A model generated the notes under the pieces. It saw nothing but the letters and a program-made list of their open reading frames with translations. It was not told the origin of the DNA and ran no database searches. A stretch of DNA of 36,562 bases from Planobispora longispora. GTDB taxonomy: Bacteria > Actinomycetota > Actinomycetes > Streptosporangiales > Streptosporangiaceae. Below, in pieces: positions 26,788 through 33,668 of this stretch; position 1 is the stretch's first letter, and each line of letters begins with the position of its first letter. Position numbers and translations under genes: made by a program. The DNA is taken from assembly GCF_016863135.1 (NCBI RefSeq), contig NZ_BOOH01000077.1, positions 1-36,562 of the forward strand, given 5' to 3'.

Positions 26788-27390
26788 ATGCCAACGGGAG
26801 TGGCCCTCCGGGACGCCCGGCAGCAGCTGTTCGACGCCGCCGAGCGCGTCCTGCTCCGGGACGGGGCGAACGGGCTGACCAGCCGGGCCGTCACGGAGGA
26901 GGCGGGCGTCGCCAAAGGCGTTCTGCACCGGCACTTCGAGGACTTCGACGACTTCCTGGTCGAGCTGGTGCGGGAACGCGTCGCCCGGCTCGACGGCGCG
27001 TCCGCCGACCTGCGCGGCTCGGCCGGGACCGGCACCGTCCCCGGTCACCTCACCGCGGCACTGATCCAGCTGTTCGACCCGGTCACCGTGGCAATCGTCA
27101 GCCTCATCATCTTCCGGGACGAACTGCGCACCCGGTTGCGTCAGGCCCGGCCCGCACCCGGCATCCCGGTGCTGACACAGGCGGCAGGCATGATCAGCGC
27201 TTACCTGAGAGACGAGTGCGAGATGGGGCGCATCGCCGCGGACGCCGACGTGGACGCGCTCGCGCTCTCCCTGGTCGGGGGCGCGCACCTGCTGTTCGCC
27301 GACCGGGAGGCGGGCCCTCCGGATTCCGCGGCAGTCGGCGAGGTCGTGAACGCGGTCATCGCCGACGTCGTGCAGAGACGCCTGCTGTAA
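26788..27390 (+). CDS. TetR-family transcriptional regulator
   Basis: The 200-residue protein has the TetR N-terminal helix-turn-helix: LFDAAERVLLRDGANGLTSRAVTEEAGVAKGVLHRHFEDFDDFL across residues 14-57, with the usual recognition-helix end HRHF. The C-terminal ligand domain (from about 65) is variable and no ligand can be predicted. ATG 26788 follows GGGGAG by 9 bases. It diverges from the methyltransferase, and a perfect inverted repeat lies between them, the usual arrangement of a local repressor controlling itself and its neighbour. A hairpin terminator stands about 175 bp after its stop. Confidence 0.9.
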   Translation: MPTGVALRDARQQLFDAAERVLLRDGANGLTSRAVTEEAGVAKGVLHRHFEDFDDFLVELVRERVARLDGASADLRGSAGTGTVPGHLTAALIQLFDPVTVAIVSLIIFRDELRTRLRQARPAPGIPVLTQAAGMISAYLRDECEMGRIAADADVDALALSLVGGAHLLFADREAGPPDSAAVGEVVNAVIADVVQRRLL

Positions 27391-27565
27391 CCGGTTGCCC
27401 CATGACAGAGATCCGCACGGAACCGAGGTCTCACCACACCACCGGCGGGGCCGGTGCAGGTAGTCCAGGCCGATCAGGCGGAGGCGGCCAGCACGGAGTG
27501 GCAGAGGGTCGAATCGCGGGTCCTCCCGGCCGGCGCGAAGGCGTCCGGTCCCGTCGTGATCGGAC

Positions 27566-27610
27566 CCCGCCCGCCTCCGGTCCGCGATGACGACCGGATG
27601 GGCGGGCTTT
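27566..27610 (+). terminator. Hairpin terminator after the TetR gene
   Basis: CCCGCCCgcctCCGGT (27566-27581) pairs with ACCGGatGGGCGGG (27593-27606), two stacked perfect stems with a small internal loop, followed by CTTTGTT. Confidence 0.7.
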
Positions 27611-27663
27611 GTTGATCACAAGTTTGTATCGTCCCTTACGTTGACTTTTGTCCCTCTTTACTC

Positions 27664-27692
27664 TTGAGTCGCACATTACCCACAGGTAACAG
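27664..27692 (+). promoter_or_regulatory. Possible promoter of protease gene 1
   Basis: TTGAGT (27664-27669), 17 bases, then TAACAG (27687-27692), in the AT-richer stretch ahead of the protease gene. The match is only partial and other choices exist close by. Confidence 0.25.
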
Positions 27693-27741
27693 TCACGTGG
27701 GTTCGGGGAGAGCTGACGGGCTCGACAGCACGGGGGACCTC

Positions 27742-27816
27742 ATGAGGCGTACGGCATCGTCGTCGGTCTCCCGCGTGCCGTCCGGCGCGTCCAGGGATCC
27801 CGATCGGCCCCGCTGA
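27742..27816 (+). CDS. Possible leader peptide (24 aa) ahead of protease 1
   Basis: ATG at 27742 follows GGGGGA by 4 bases and reads 24 codons (MRRTASSSVSRVPSG...) to TGA at 27814-27816. The peptide is basic and serine-rich, with no signal sequence. Its last codons overlap the left arm of a hairpin (27804-27831). It may be a regulatory leader or a chance frame. Confidence 0.25.
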   Translation: MRRTASSSVSRVPSGASRDPDRPR

Positions 27817-27835
27817 CTCCCGTCGGGCCGACTTT
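27804..27835 (+). terminator. Attenuator-like hairpin in the leader of protease 1
   Basis: TCGGCCC (27804-27810) and GGGCCGA (27825-27831) form a 7-bp stem with a 14-base loop, followed by CTTTT. The stop of the leader frame lies in the loop. It is 51 bp before the protease GTG. Confidence 0.4.
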
Positions 27836-27885
27836 TCATGTTCACGGCCGTGTACCGCATGACACGGCATTCCCCCGGAGGATTC

Positions 27886-29832
27886 GTGAGACTTCGACGT
27901 CTCCTGGCGGGAGCCATCGCGCTCGCCGCCACCTCGGTCACGCTCGCGGCGACACCCGCAACCGCCGCGACCGACCCCACCCCCAAGATCTCCGCCGACG
28001 TCCTGGACGAGAGCGGCAAGGTCCGCGTTCTCGTCCAGGTCAACTCCAGCGCCAATGTCGCGTCCACCGCGGACAAGGCTGAGGCCGTCAAGAGCTCCGA
28101 GGTCGTGGCCGAGGCCCCGAGCCTGCGATTCTTCGCCGTGGAGACCACGGTCGAGGGCGCCAAGAAGATCGCCCAGGACCCCGCGGTCACCGCGGTCACC
28201 GAGGACCGCAAGCACAGGGTGCGCATGACCGACAGCCTGCCGGTGATCGGCGGCGACAAGGTGCACAAGGCCGGGATCACCGGCGCGGGCCAGGAGATCG
28301 CCGTCCTGGACACCGGCATCGACGCCGCGCACAAGTTCTTCTCCGGCCGCGTCACCGAGGCGTGCTTCTCCGCCGCCAGCGAGGCCGAGAACGCCGAGCC
28401 CCTGTGCGCGAACGGGCAGGAGTCCCAGGAGGGCCCCGGCTCCGGCTACGCCCTGACGCCCAAGTGCATGTCCCCCCAGGGCTTCATGCTCTGCTACCAC
28501 GGCACGCACGTCGCGGGCATCGCGGCGGGCAAGTCGTTCAACGCCCAGTACGGCGACGGCGTGGCCCCCGGCGCGAAGATCCTCTCCATCCAGGTCTTCA
28601 GCCGCTTCAACGGCGAGAAGGAGTGCGGGGAGGGCGAGGCCCCCTGCGTCATGGCCTACGACTCGTCGATCCTCCAGGGCCTCAACTACGTCCTGCAGAA
28701 GAGCTCCTCGCGCAAGTTCGCCGCGGCGAACCTGAGCCTCGGCGGCGGCCGGTTCACCGAGCACTGCGACACCGCCCAGGACGGCGCGCCGTACAAGACG
28801 GTGATCGACGCCCTCGCCGCCAAGGGCGTCGCCACCGTGATCGCGGCCGGCAACGAGGAGTACGACCACGAGGTGAGCCACCCCGGCTGCGTCTCCTCGG
28901 CCGTGACCGTCGGCGCCACCGACAACGCCGACGCCGTCGCCGGATTCTCCAACCGCGGCAAGCTGCTCGACCTCTTCGCCCCCGGCGTCGAGATCGTCTC
29001 GGCCATCCCCAGCCAGAACGGCGAGCGCATGCACCCCCTCGGCGGCACCTCGATGGCCGCCCCGCACGTCGCGGGCGCCTTCGCGCTGCTCAAGGAGAAG
29101 TCGCCGAACGCCTCGGTCGCCGAACTCCTCGCCCGCCTGAAGGAGACCGGCAAGCCGATCGAGTACAGCAGCGACGGCGTCAAGATCAAGACCCCGCGGA
29201 TCAACGTGTTCGACGCGCTGCCCGCGACCTCCACCCCGACGCCCACGCCCACCCCCACGCCGACCCCGACGGTGTCCGCGACCCCGACCGCGACTCCCAC
29301 CGTCACCCCGACGGCGTCGCCGACCACCCCGGCGAGCCCGTCCCCCGTCCCGAGCCCGACCGTCACGGACGGCCCCATCATGAGCGACGGCGGCGGCAGC
29401 GCCGTGCCGCTGCCCGACGTCTGCGAGCGGGGCAAGGGCACCCGGGCCCTGACGTCCACCGGCTGGGCCACCGAGGTCCTGCGCGGCAAGGGCAAGCTGA
29501 GCGACAAGACGCTCATCTGCTACCTGAGCATCGTGCAGAACGGCAGCAAGGTCTTCCCCGAGCTGACCGACGCGGGCTCGCTGGGCAAGGCCTACAAGGT
29601 CCTCAAGCCCAGGACCAAGAGCGCCAAGGCCCTGCTCGACCGTGAGCTGCTGGCCGCCTGGCTGAACTACGCCCACGGCGTCTACAACGGCTCCGCCAAG
29701 ATCAAGGGCGCCACGACGCTCAAGAGCGCCATCGGCGTCGCGGAACGGCACCGGGCCAACCCGAAGGCCACCTCCGCCCAGCTGCTCAAGGCCGCCGTCT
29801 ATCTGAACAAGAACGTCAACCGGGCCAAGTAA
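27886..29832 (+). CDS. Secreted subtilisin-like (S8) serine protease 1 with Pro-Thr linker and C-terminal domain
   Basis: The protein has 648 residues from GTG 27886, chosen because GGAGGA and the first codons (VRLRRLLAGAIALAA) are shared by all three proteases here; the frame also opens earlier at ATG 27838 without a ribosome site. Order: signal peptide (1 to about 28), an inhibitor-I9-like propeptide (about 30-115), peptidase S8 domain with Asp142 (AVLDTGID), His205 (HGTHVAG), oxyanion Asn323 (AAGN) and Ser389 (GTSMAAPHVAG), a Thr/Pro linker (448-492), and a C-terminal domain from about 510. A cysteine-rich insert lies between Asp and His (Cys160, 174, 194, 203). The C-terminal domain has two cysteines (513, 545) and ends NVNRAK. 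The 3' end is identical to that of protease 2. It should act outside the cell on protein substrates. Confidence 0.92.
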   Translation: MRLRRLLAGAIALAATSVTLAATPATAATDPTPKISADVLDESGKVRVLVQVNSSANVASTADKAEAVKSSEVVAEAPSLRFFAVETTVEGAKKIAQDPAVTAVTEDRKHRVRMTDSLPVIGGDKVHKAGITGAGQEIAVLDTGIDAAHKFFSGRVTEACFSAASEAENAEPLCANGQESQEGPGSGYALTPKCMSPQGFMLCYHGTHVAGIAAGKSFNAQYGDGVAPGAKILSIQVFSRFNGEKECGEGEAPCVMAYDSSILQGLNYVLQKSSSRKFAAANLSLGGGRFTEHCDTAQDGAPYKTVIDALAAKGVATVIAAGNEEYDHEVSHPGCVSSAVTVGATDNADAVAGFSNRGKLLDLFAPGVEIVSAIPSQNGERMHPLGGTSMAAPHVAGAFALLKEKSPNASVAELLARLKETGKPIEYSSDGVKIKTPRINVFDALPATSTPTPTPTPTPTPTVSATPTATPTVTPTASPTTPASPSPVPSPTVTDGPIMSDGGGSAVPLPDVCERGKGTRALTSTGWATEVLRGKGKLSDKTLICYLSIVQNGSKVFPELTDAGSLGKAYKVLKPRTKSAKALLDRELLAAWLNYAHGVYNGSAKIKGATTLKSAIGVAERHRANPKATSAQLLKAAVYLNKNVNRAK

Positions 29833-29919
29833 GCACCGGACGACACGAGGATCCCGCGGACCGACCTCCGCACGATCCGGGCCGGTCACGCCATGCGTGA
29901 CCGGCCTTTCCCATGCCGG
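29527..29919 (+). repeat. Exact 393-bp direct repeat, copy 1
   Basis: Every base I compared is identical to 33027-33419, at an offset of exactly 3500. It covers the last 101 codons of protease 1, its stop, the 47-bp spacer and the terminator. Identity ends abruptly on both sides, although weaker similarity continues upstream. Confidence 0.93.
29880..29910 (+). terminator. Terminator of protease 1
   Basis: GGCCGGTCACGC and GCGTGACCGGCC form a perfect 12-bp stem with loop CAT, followed by TTTCCC. The same hairpin follows protease 2, and a near copy follows protease 3. Confidence 0.85.
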
Positions 29920-30036
29920 AGGCGGCGTACGAACGATGTACGCCCGAGAGCGGCATCCCGGAACGGTGAGGCTCCATGGACGTCAGTTCTCGAAAATACG
30001 GTCGCTTTGAGTGATCGACATGTCACAATAGGCAAC

Positions 30037-30966
30037 GTGCCTTCCCCCCGACACGACTCCCTCATCCAGCTCTTCCGCGGCCGCCCCGAACTGGCCGTGG
30101 AGCTCCTACGCGACCTGCTCGGCCAGCACCTGCCCGTCACGTCGCTGATCCGACCGGAGAAAACCACCTTCAACACCCGGCCCTCCGACGACATCGAGGC
30201 CGACCTGGTGCTGGTCCTGGGCCCGCCGACGGCCCCGGCGCACGCCATCATCGTCGAGATCCAGCAGGACAAGTCGAAAGACCCCCGCCAGCTGGCCCGC
30301 TACGCCGTCGCTCTCTGGCTGCAGTCGCGCTGTGACGTCACCGTCCTGGTCGTCTGCCCCGACGCCACCACCGCCGCCTACTACGCCAAGCCCATCGACT
30401 TCGGGCTGACCGGTTGTCGGCTGCAGGCGCAGGTGCTGGGCCCGGATGACATCCCGGTCATCACCGACGCGCAGCAGGCCGCCGCCCAGCCGGAGCTGGC
30501 CACCCTGGCGGTGATGATGCACGGCCGCCGCGAGCGCAAGGTGGTGGAGGCCTTCACCGCGGCGCTGACGGACCTGCCCGGCGAACACGCTCCGAAGTAC
30601 TATGAATACGCATTCAGCATGGCCGCGCCCGAGGTACGGAACCTCCTGGAGGAGATCATGGCGTCCACCACCTGGCCCGTCTACAGCCCCTTCGCCCGCG
30701 AGCACTACGGCCGCGGCCTGGAAGAAGGCAAGACCTTGGGCAGAGTAGAAGGCGAGACCAAGGGCAAGGCCGAGGGCAAGGCCGAGGAAGCGGCCCGGAT
30801 GGTGCTGGTGGTGCTGGAGGCCCGAGGCCTGCCCGTGCCCGAGGAGATGCGGACCCGGATCACCGCCTGCACCGACCTCGCGCAACTGGAGTCCTGGGCG
30901 AGCCGCGCGGTGACCGCCCCGACCGTGCACGACCTGTTCGGCGAGACAGGCGAAGAGAACCACTGA
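30037..30966 (+). CDS. Rpn-family PD-(D/E)XK nuclease-like protein
   Basis: From GTG 30037 the protein has 309 residues: SPRHDSLIQLFRGRPELAVELL, then EADLVLVLG (54-62) and AIIVEIQQDKSKDP (70-83), matching the DxV ... ExQ core of the Rpn (recombination-promoting nuclease)/transposase_31 type of PD-(D/E)XK proteins. Asp56 and Glu74 would be the metal ligands, with Gln76 in place of the usual Lys, as is common in this group. Near the end is the EEGKTLGRVEGETKGKAEGKAEEAA stretch (235-260), a Gly/Glu/Lys-rich helix typical of the family. RpnA of E. coli promotes RecA-independent recombination and cuts DNA. Whether this copy does so is unknown. The start is not certain; the ribosome site is weak. 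It lies between the two copies of the 393-bp repeat. Confidence 0.72.
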   Translation: MPSPRHDSLIQLFRGRPELAVELLRDLLGQHLPVTSLIRPEKTTFNTRPSDDIEADLVLVLGPPTAPAHAIIVEIQQDKSKDPRQLARYAVALWLQSRCDVTVLVVCPDATTAAYYAKPIDFGLTGCRLQAQVLGPDDIPVITDAQQAAAQPELATLAVMMHGRRERKVVEAFTAALTDLPGEHAPKYYEYAFSMAAPEVRNLLEEIMASTTWPVYSPFAREHYGRGLEEGKTLGRVEGETKGKAEGKAEEAARMVLVVLEARGLPVPEEMRTRITACTDLAQLESWASRAVTAPTVHDLFGETGEENH

Positions 30967-31193
30967 CGAACATCCACCGTCTCCGGGCTGAGGCCGTATG
31001 ACTGCATGGCTGTTTGGAAGTCACACAGCGTGCCTGAATCCGAATCTGCCCGCAGGCGCCGGGCGATCTCGTCAACGTCTTCCGTATCCACCCGCTGACA
31101 GCTGAACCGCGTATCCAGCCCCCGTTCGACCAGCAGATCCCGCGGGTCTTCACCGGGAAGGTGGACGGGTCTCCGGGGGGCAGCGCCCTGCAT
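30967..31193 (-). pseudogene. Possible gene remnant opposite to the proteases
   Basis: In one minus-strand frame the stretch reads DLLVERGLDTRFSCQRVDTE, then DVDEIARRLRADSDSGTLCD, then FQTAMQSYGLSPETVDVRQW. Its residue balance looks like a real protein and unlike the Arg/Pro-rich shadows elsewhere. It then runs into the antisense of the Rpn-like gene, so no full gene exists. It may be the surviving fragment of a gene truncated by insertion or recombination. I do not recognise a family. Confidence 0.3.
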
Positions 31194-31415
31194 GACCTTT
31201 TGAGGACCTCGAAATGAGGCCTCTCGTCACCCACCTGCGAGCACCCTCTCTCCCTGCACCTGGGTGATCAGGCCATCGTGCGGCCGCCCCTGCTCCGGGT
31301 TCGTCGGTCCCCTCCCCTATCTTCTTGACCGCGATACGTCATGATCAGTTGCTCATGGCGTTCCTCGCGCTGCCAAGGCACACGTGCCGCAATGAACCCC
31401 CCTCACGGAGGATCA
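31194..31415 (+). other. Upstream region of protease 2
   Basis: No gene is visible between the possible remnant and the protease start. Unlike the other two proteases, this leader shows no obvious hairpin next to the start. A promoter is expected, but I find no convincing -35/-10 pair. Confidence 0.4.
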
Positions 31416-33332
31416 GTGAGACTCCGACGTCTCCTGGCGGGAGCCATCGCGCTCGCCGCCGCCTCGGCGGCTCTGGCCGCCGTCCCCATATCCGCATCGG
31501 CCGCCCCGGACCCGGCGGCGCCGAGGATCGATCCGGCGGTCGTCTCCGGTGTCGAGGCCGGCAAGAAGGTCCGGGTCATCGTCTCGGTGAAGGACGGCCA
31601 GGCCGTCGCGCCGGTGGCCGAGAGCGCCGAGGCGATCTCGGCCGCGACCCGTGTCCTGCCGGACTCCGGCGGCAAGAGGTTCTTCGTCATGGAGACCAAC
31701 CGGGCCACTCTCGCCTCGCTCCGCGGTGATGAACGCATCTCCTCGATCTGGAAAGACTGGCTCATCGCTCCCGCCGCCCTCGCCTCCAGCACCAAGGTGA
31801 TCGGCGCCGATCGGGCGCACGCGGCCGGGGCCACCGGCAAGGGCCAGAATGTCGTCATCCTGGACACCGGCATCGATCGCGACCACCCGGCCTTCACCGG
31901 GCGCATCATCGCCGAAGCGTGTTTCTCCCACACACTTGAGCGGGAGTCCGTCCGCTCCCTCTGCCCCGACGGCAGCGACCGGCAGGTCGGTCCCGGTTCC
32001 GCGAACGCGGAGACCGCACTGTGCCTGTCCGGAGGGAAGAACCTGTGCACCCACGGCTCGCTGGTCACCGGGATCGCCGCTGGCAAGAAGAACGCGGGCG
32101 GACAGGTCGACGGCGTCGCCCCGGACGCCGGAATCATCGCAATCCAGATCTTCACCCGTTTCGACAGCGAGGAGCACTGCGGGGAGGGCAAGGCCCCTTG
32201 CGTGCTCTCCTGGGGCTCCAGCCAGATCCGCGCCATGGACTACGTGATCGAGCTCGCCAAGAGCCACAAGATCGCGGCGGTCAACTTGAGCGCCACCCTG
32301 TACGGCGCCAGCCGCAGCCCGTACGACGAATACGACGAGAGCGAGTCGTGCGAGGTCGAACCCGTCTCGGAAGAGATCATTGACCTGTTCAAGCTGGGCA
32401 TCCCCGTCGTCACCGCCGCCGGCAACAGCGGCAAGGAGGGCAAGATCGCCGTTCCCGCCTGTGTCCGGTCGGCCGTCGCGGTGGGTGCCACGGACGACTC
32501 CGACGCGGTGGCGTCCTTCTCCAACCGGGGAATCCTCCTCGATCTCTTCGCCCCCGGCGTCGGCATCACCTCCTCCGCCCCCGGCGGCACCCAGGCCACG
32601 GCGAGCGGCACCTCCCTGGCCGCCGCGCACGTGACGGGCGCCTTCGCGCTGCTCAAGGAGCGCGTGCCGGAGGCGAACGGCGCCGAGTTGCTGAAGAGGC
32701 TCCGGGACACCGGTAAGCCGATCTCCTACCGGAACATCGGCAAGACCCTCACCACCCCCCGGATCGACCTCGCGCGGGCTCTCGGACTCCCGGCCGCCAC
32801 CCCGAGCCCCGTCCCGAGTCCCACCGTCACGCCTTCCGCGACGTCCACGGCGACTCCCGCCCCGACGCACACGCAGCCGGGCGACGGCACCGGCCTCGAC
32901 CCGCTCCCGGTCCCGGACGTGTGCAAGCGCGGCAAGGGCGGCAAGGCGCTGACCGCGGCCCGGTGGGACGTCGAGTTCCACGAGAGCGCCGGCAAGCTCT
33001 CCGACAGCACCTTGCGGTGTTACCTCAGCATCGTGCAGAACGGCAGCAAGGTCTTCCCCGAGCTGACCGACGCGGGCTCGCTGGGCAAGGCCTACAAGGT
33101 CCTCAAGCCCAGGACCAAGAGCGCCAAGGCCCTGCTCGACCGTGAGCTGCTGGCCGCCTGGCTGAACTACGCCCACGGCGTCTACAACGGCTCCGCCAAG
33201 ATCAAGGGCGCCACGACGCTCAAGAGCGCCATCGGCGTCGCGGAACGGCACCGGGCCAACCCGAAGGCCACCTCCGCCCAGCTGCTCAAGGCCGCCGTCT
33301 ATCTGAACAAGAACGTCAACCGGGCCAAGTAA
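31416..33332 (+). CDS. Secreted subtilisin-like (S8) serine protease 2
   Basis: The protein has 638 residues from GTG 31416 (preceded by CGGAGGATCA). It has the same layout as protease 1: signal peptide (VRLRRLLAGAIALAAASAAL...), propeptide-like region (about 35-120), catalytic Asp150 (VILDTGIDRDHPAF), His213 (CTHGSLVTG), Asn337 (AAGN) and Ser400 (SGTSLAAAHV), a shorter Pro/Thr/Ser linker (about 460-490) and the C-terminal domain from about 500 with Cys503 and Cys535. The motifs deviate slightly (HGS for HGT, GTSL for GTSM) but no catalytic residue is lost. The last 101 codons are identical in DNA to protease 1, while the catalytic domains differ widely, so the tails have been homogenised. 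Substrates are unknown. An acidic loop DEYDESESCEVE (304-315) is specific to this copy. Confidence 0.92.
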   Translation: MRLRRLLAGAIALAAASAALAAVPISASAAPDPAAPRIDPAVVSGVEAGKKVRVIVSVKDGQAVAPVAESAEAISAATRVLPDSGGKRFFVMETNRATLASLRGDERISSIWKDWLIAPAALASSTKVIGADRAHAAGATGKGQNVVILDTGIDRDHPAFTGRIIAEACFSHTLERESVRSLCPDGSDRQVGPGSANAETALCLSGGKNLCTHGSLVTGIAAGKKNAGGQVDGVAPDAGIIAIQIFTRFDSEEHCGEGKAPCVLSWGSSQIRAMDYVIELAKSHKIAAVNLSATLYGASRSPYDEYDESESCEVEPVSEEIIDLFKLGIPVVTAAGNSGKEGKIAVPACVRSAVAVGATDDSDAVASFSNRGILLDLFAPGVGITSSAPGGTQATASGTSLAAAHVTGAFALLKERVPEANGAELLKRLRDTGKPISYRNIGKTLTTPRIDLARALGLPAATPSPVPSPTVTPSATSTATPAPTHTQPGDGTGLDPLPVPDVCKRGKGGKALTAARWDVEFHESAGKLSDSTLRCYLSIVQNGSKVFPELTDAGSLGKAYKVLKPRTKSAKALLDRELLAAWLNYAHGVYNGSAKIKGATTLKSAIGVAERHRANPKATSAQLLKAAVYLNKNVNRAK

Positions 33333-33419
33333 GCACCGGACGACACGAGGATCCCGCGGACCGACCTCCGCACGATCCGGGCCGGTCACGCCATGCGTGA
33401 CCGGCCTTTCCCATGCCGG
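33027..33419 (+). repeat. Exact 393-bp direct repeat, copy 2
   Basis: Identical to 29527-29919. The next base upstream differs (cctCagc against cctGagc), and downstream the match ends after ccatgccgg. Confidence 0.93.
33380..33410 (+). terminator. Terminator of protease 2
   Basis: Perfect 12-bp stem GGCCGGTCACGC/GCGTGACCGGCC with a 3-base loop and TTTCCC, part of the 393-bp repeat. Confidence 0.85.
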
Positions 33420-33668
33420 TCTCATGCCGGAGGTTTCTGACGGCTTCCTGACAGCCGGGACGACAGGCTGTACCGTTCCAAAACTCCTATCTCATAAGCC
33501 AGCAAATGTCTCACATGCACCTTTAAGATCCCTTTAAGCTTCTGCCGCCGGAGACAGGTGAGGGTCCCTCATCTGTATCGGCGATGCGGGTCGCCCGGCT
33601 CCGAACTGCGGTCCGGGTCGCTCATCACGTTCTGCGGCCGCCCCGCGCGGCCTGTAACGGAGGATCAT
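33411..33668 (+). promoter_or_regulatory. Promoter and leader region of protease 3
   Basis: An AT-richer stretch at about 33475-33540 contains the repeated word cctttaag (33520-33539) and is the likely promoter. A GC hairpin ggccgc/gcggcc with a 5-base loop (33636-33652) stands directly ahead of the ribosome site. No gene is visible. Confidence 0.4.

Larger units (their letters stand above)
27391..27885 (+). other. 495-bp gap between the TetR gene and the first protease
   Basis: No full-size gene is visible. The left half ends in a terminator-like hairpin (27566-27610). The centre is AT-richer than the surroundings (about 27605-27690) and probably carries the protease promoter. The right part holds a possible 24-codon leader frame and a hairpin, described separately. 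Confidence 0.5.

Noticed and set aside
27490-27540. tRNA-like T-arm word (gggtcgaatcgcgggtcctccc)
   Set aside because: No acceptor stem, D-arm or anticodon arm can be folded around it.
26754-27590. A 278-codon plus-strand frame overlapping the TetR gene
   Set aside because: It is Arg/Gly/Pro-rich shadow coding in another frame of the regulator.
27838-27885. Earlier ATG for protease 1 at 27838
   Set aside because: It has no ribosome site, adds a non-signal extension, and the other two proteases share GGAGGAT plus GTG at the equivalent place.
27676-29889. A 737-codon open frame antisense to protease 1, with similar long antisense frames opposite protease 2, protease 3, glgP and glgB
   Set aside because: They mirror the sense codons, are rich in Arg, Gly, Asp and Val without domains, and arise because stop codons are rare opposite GC3-rich genes.
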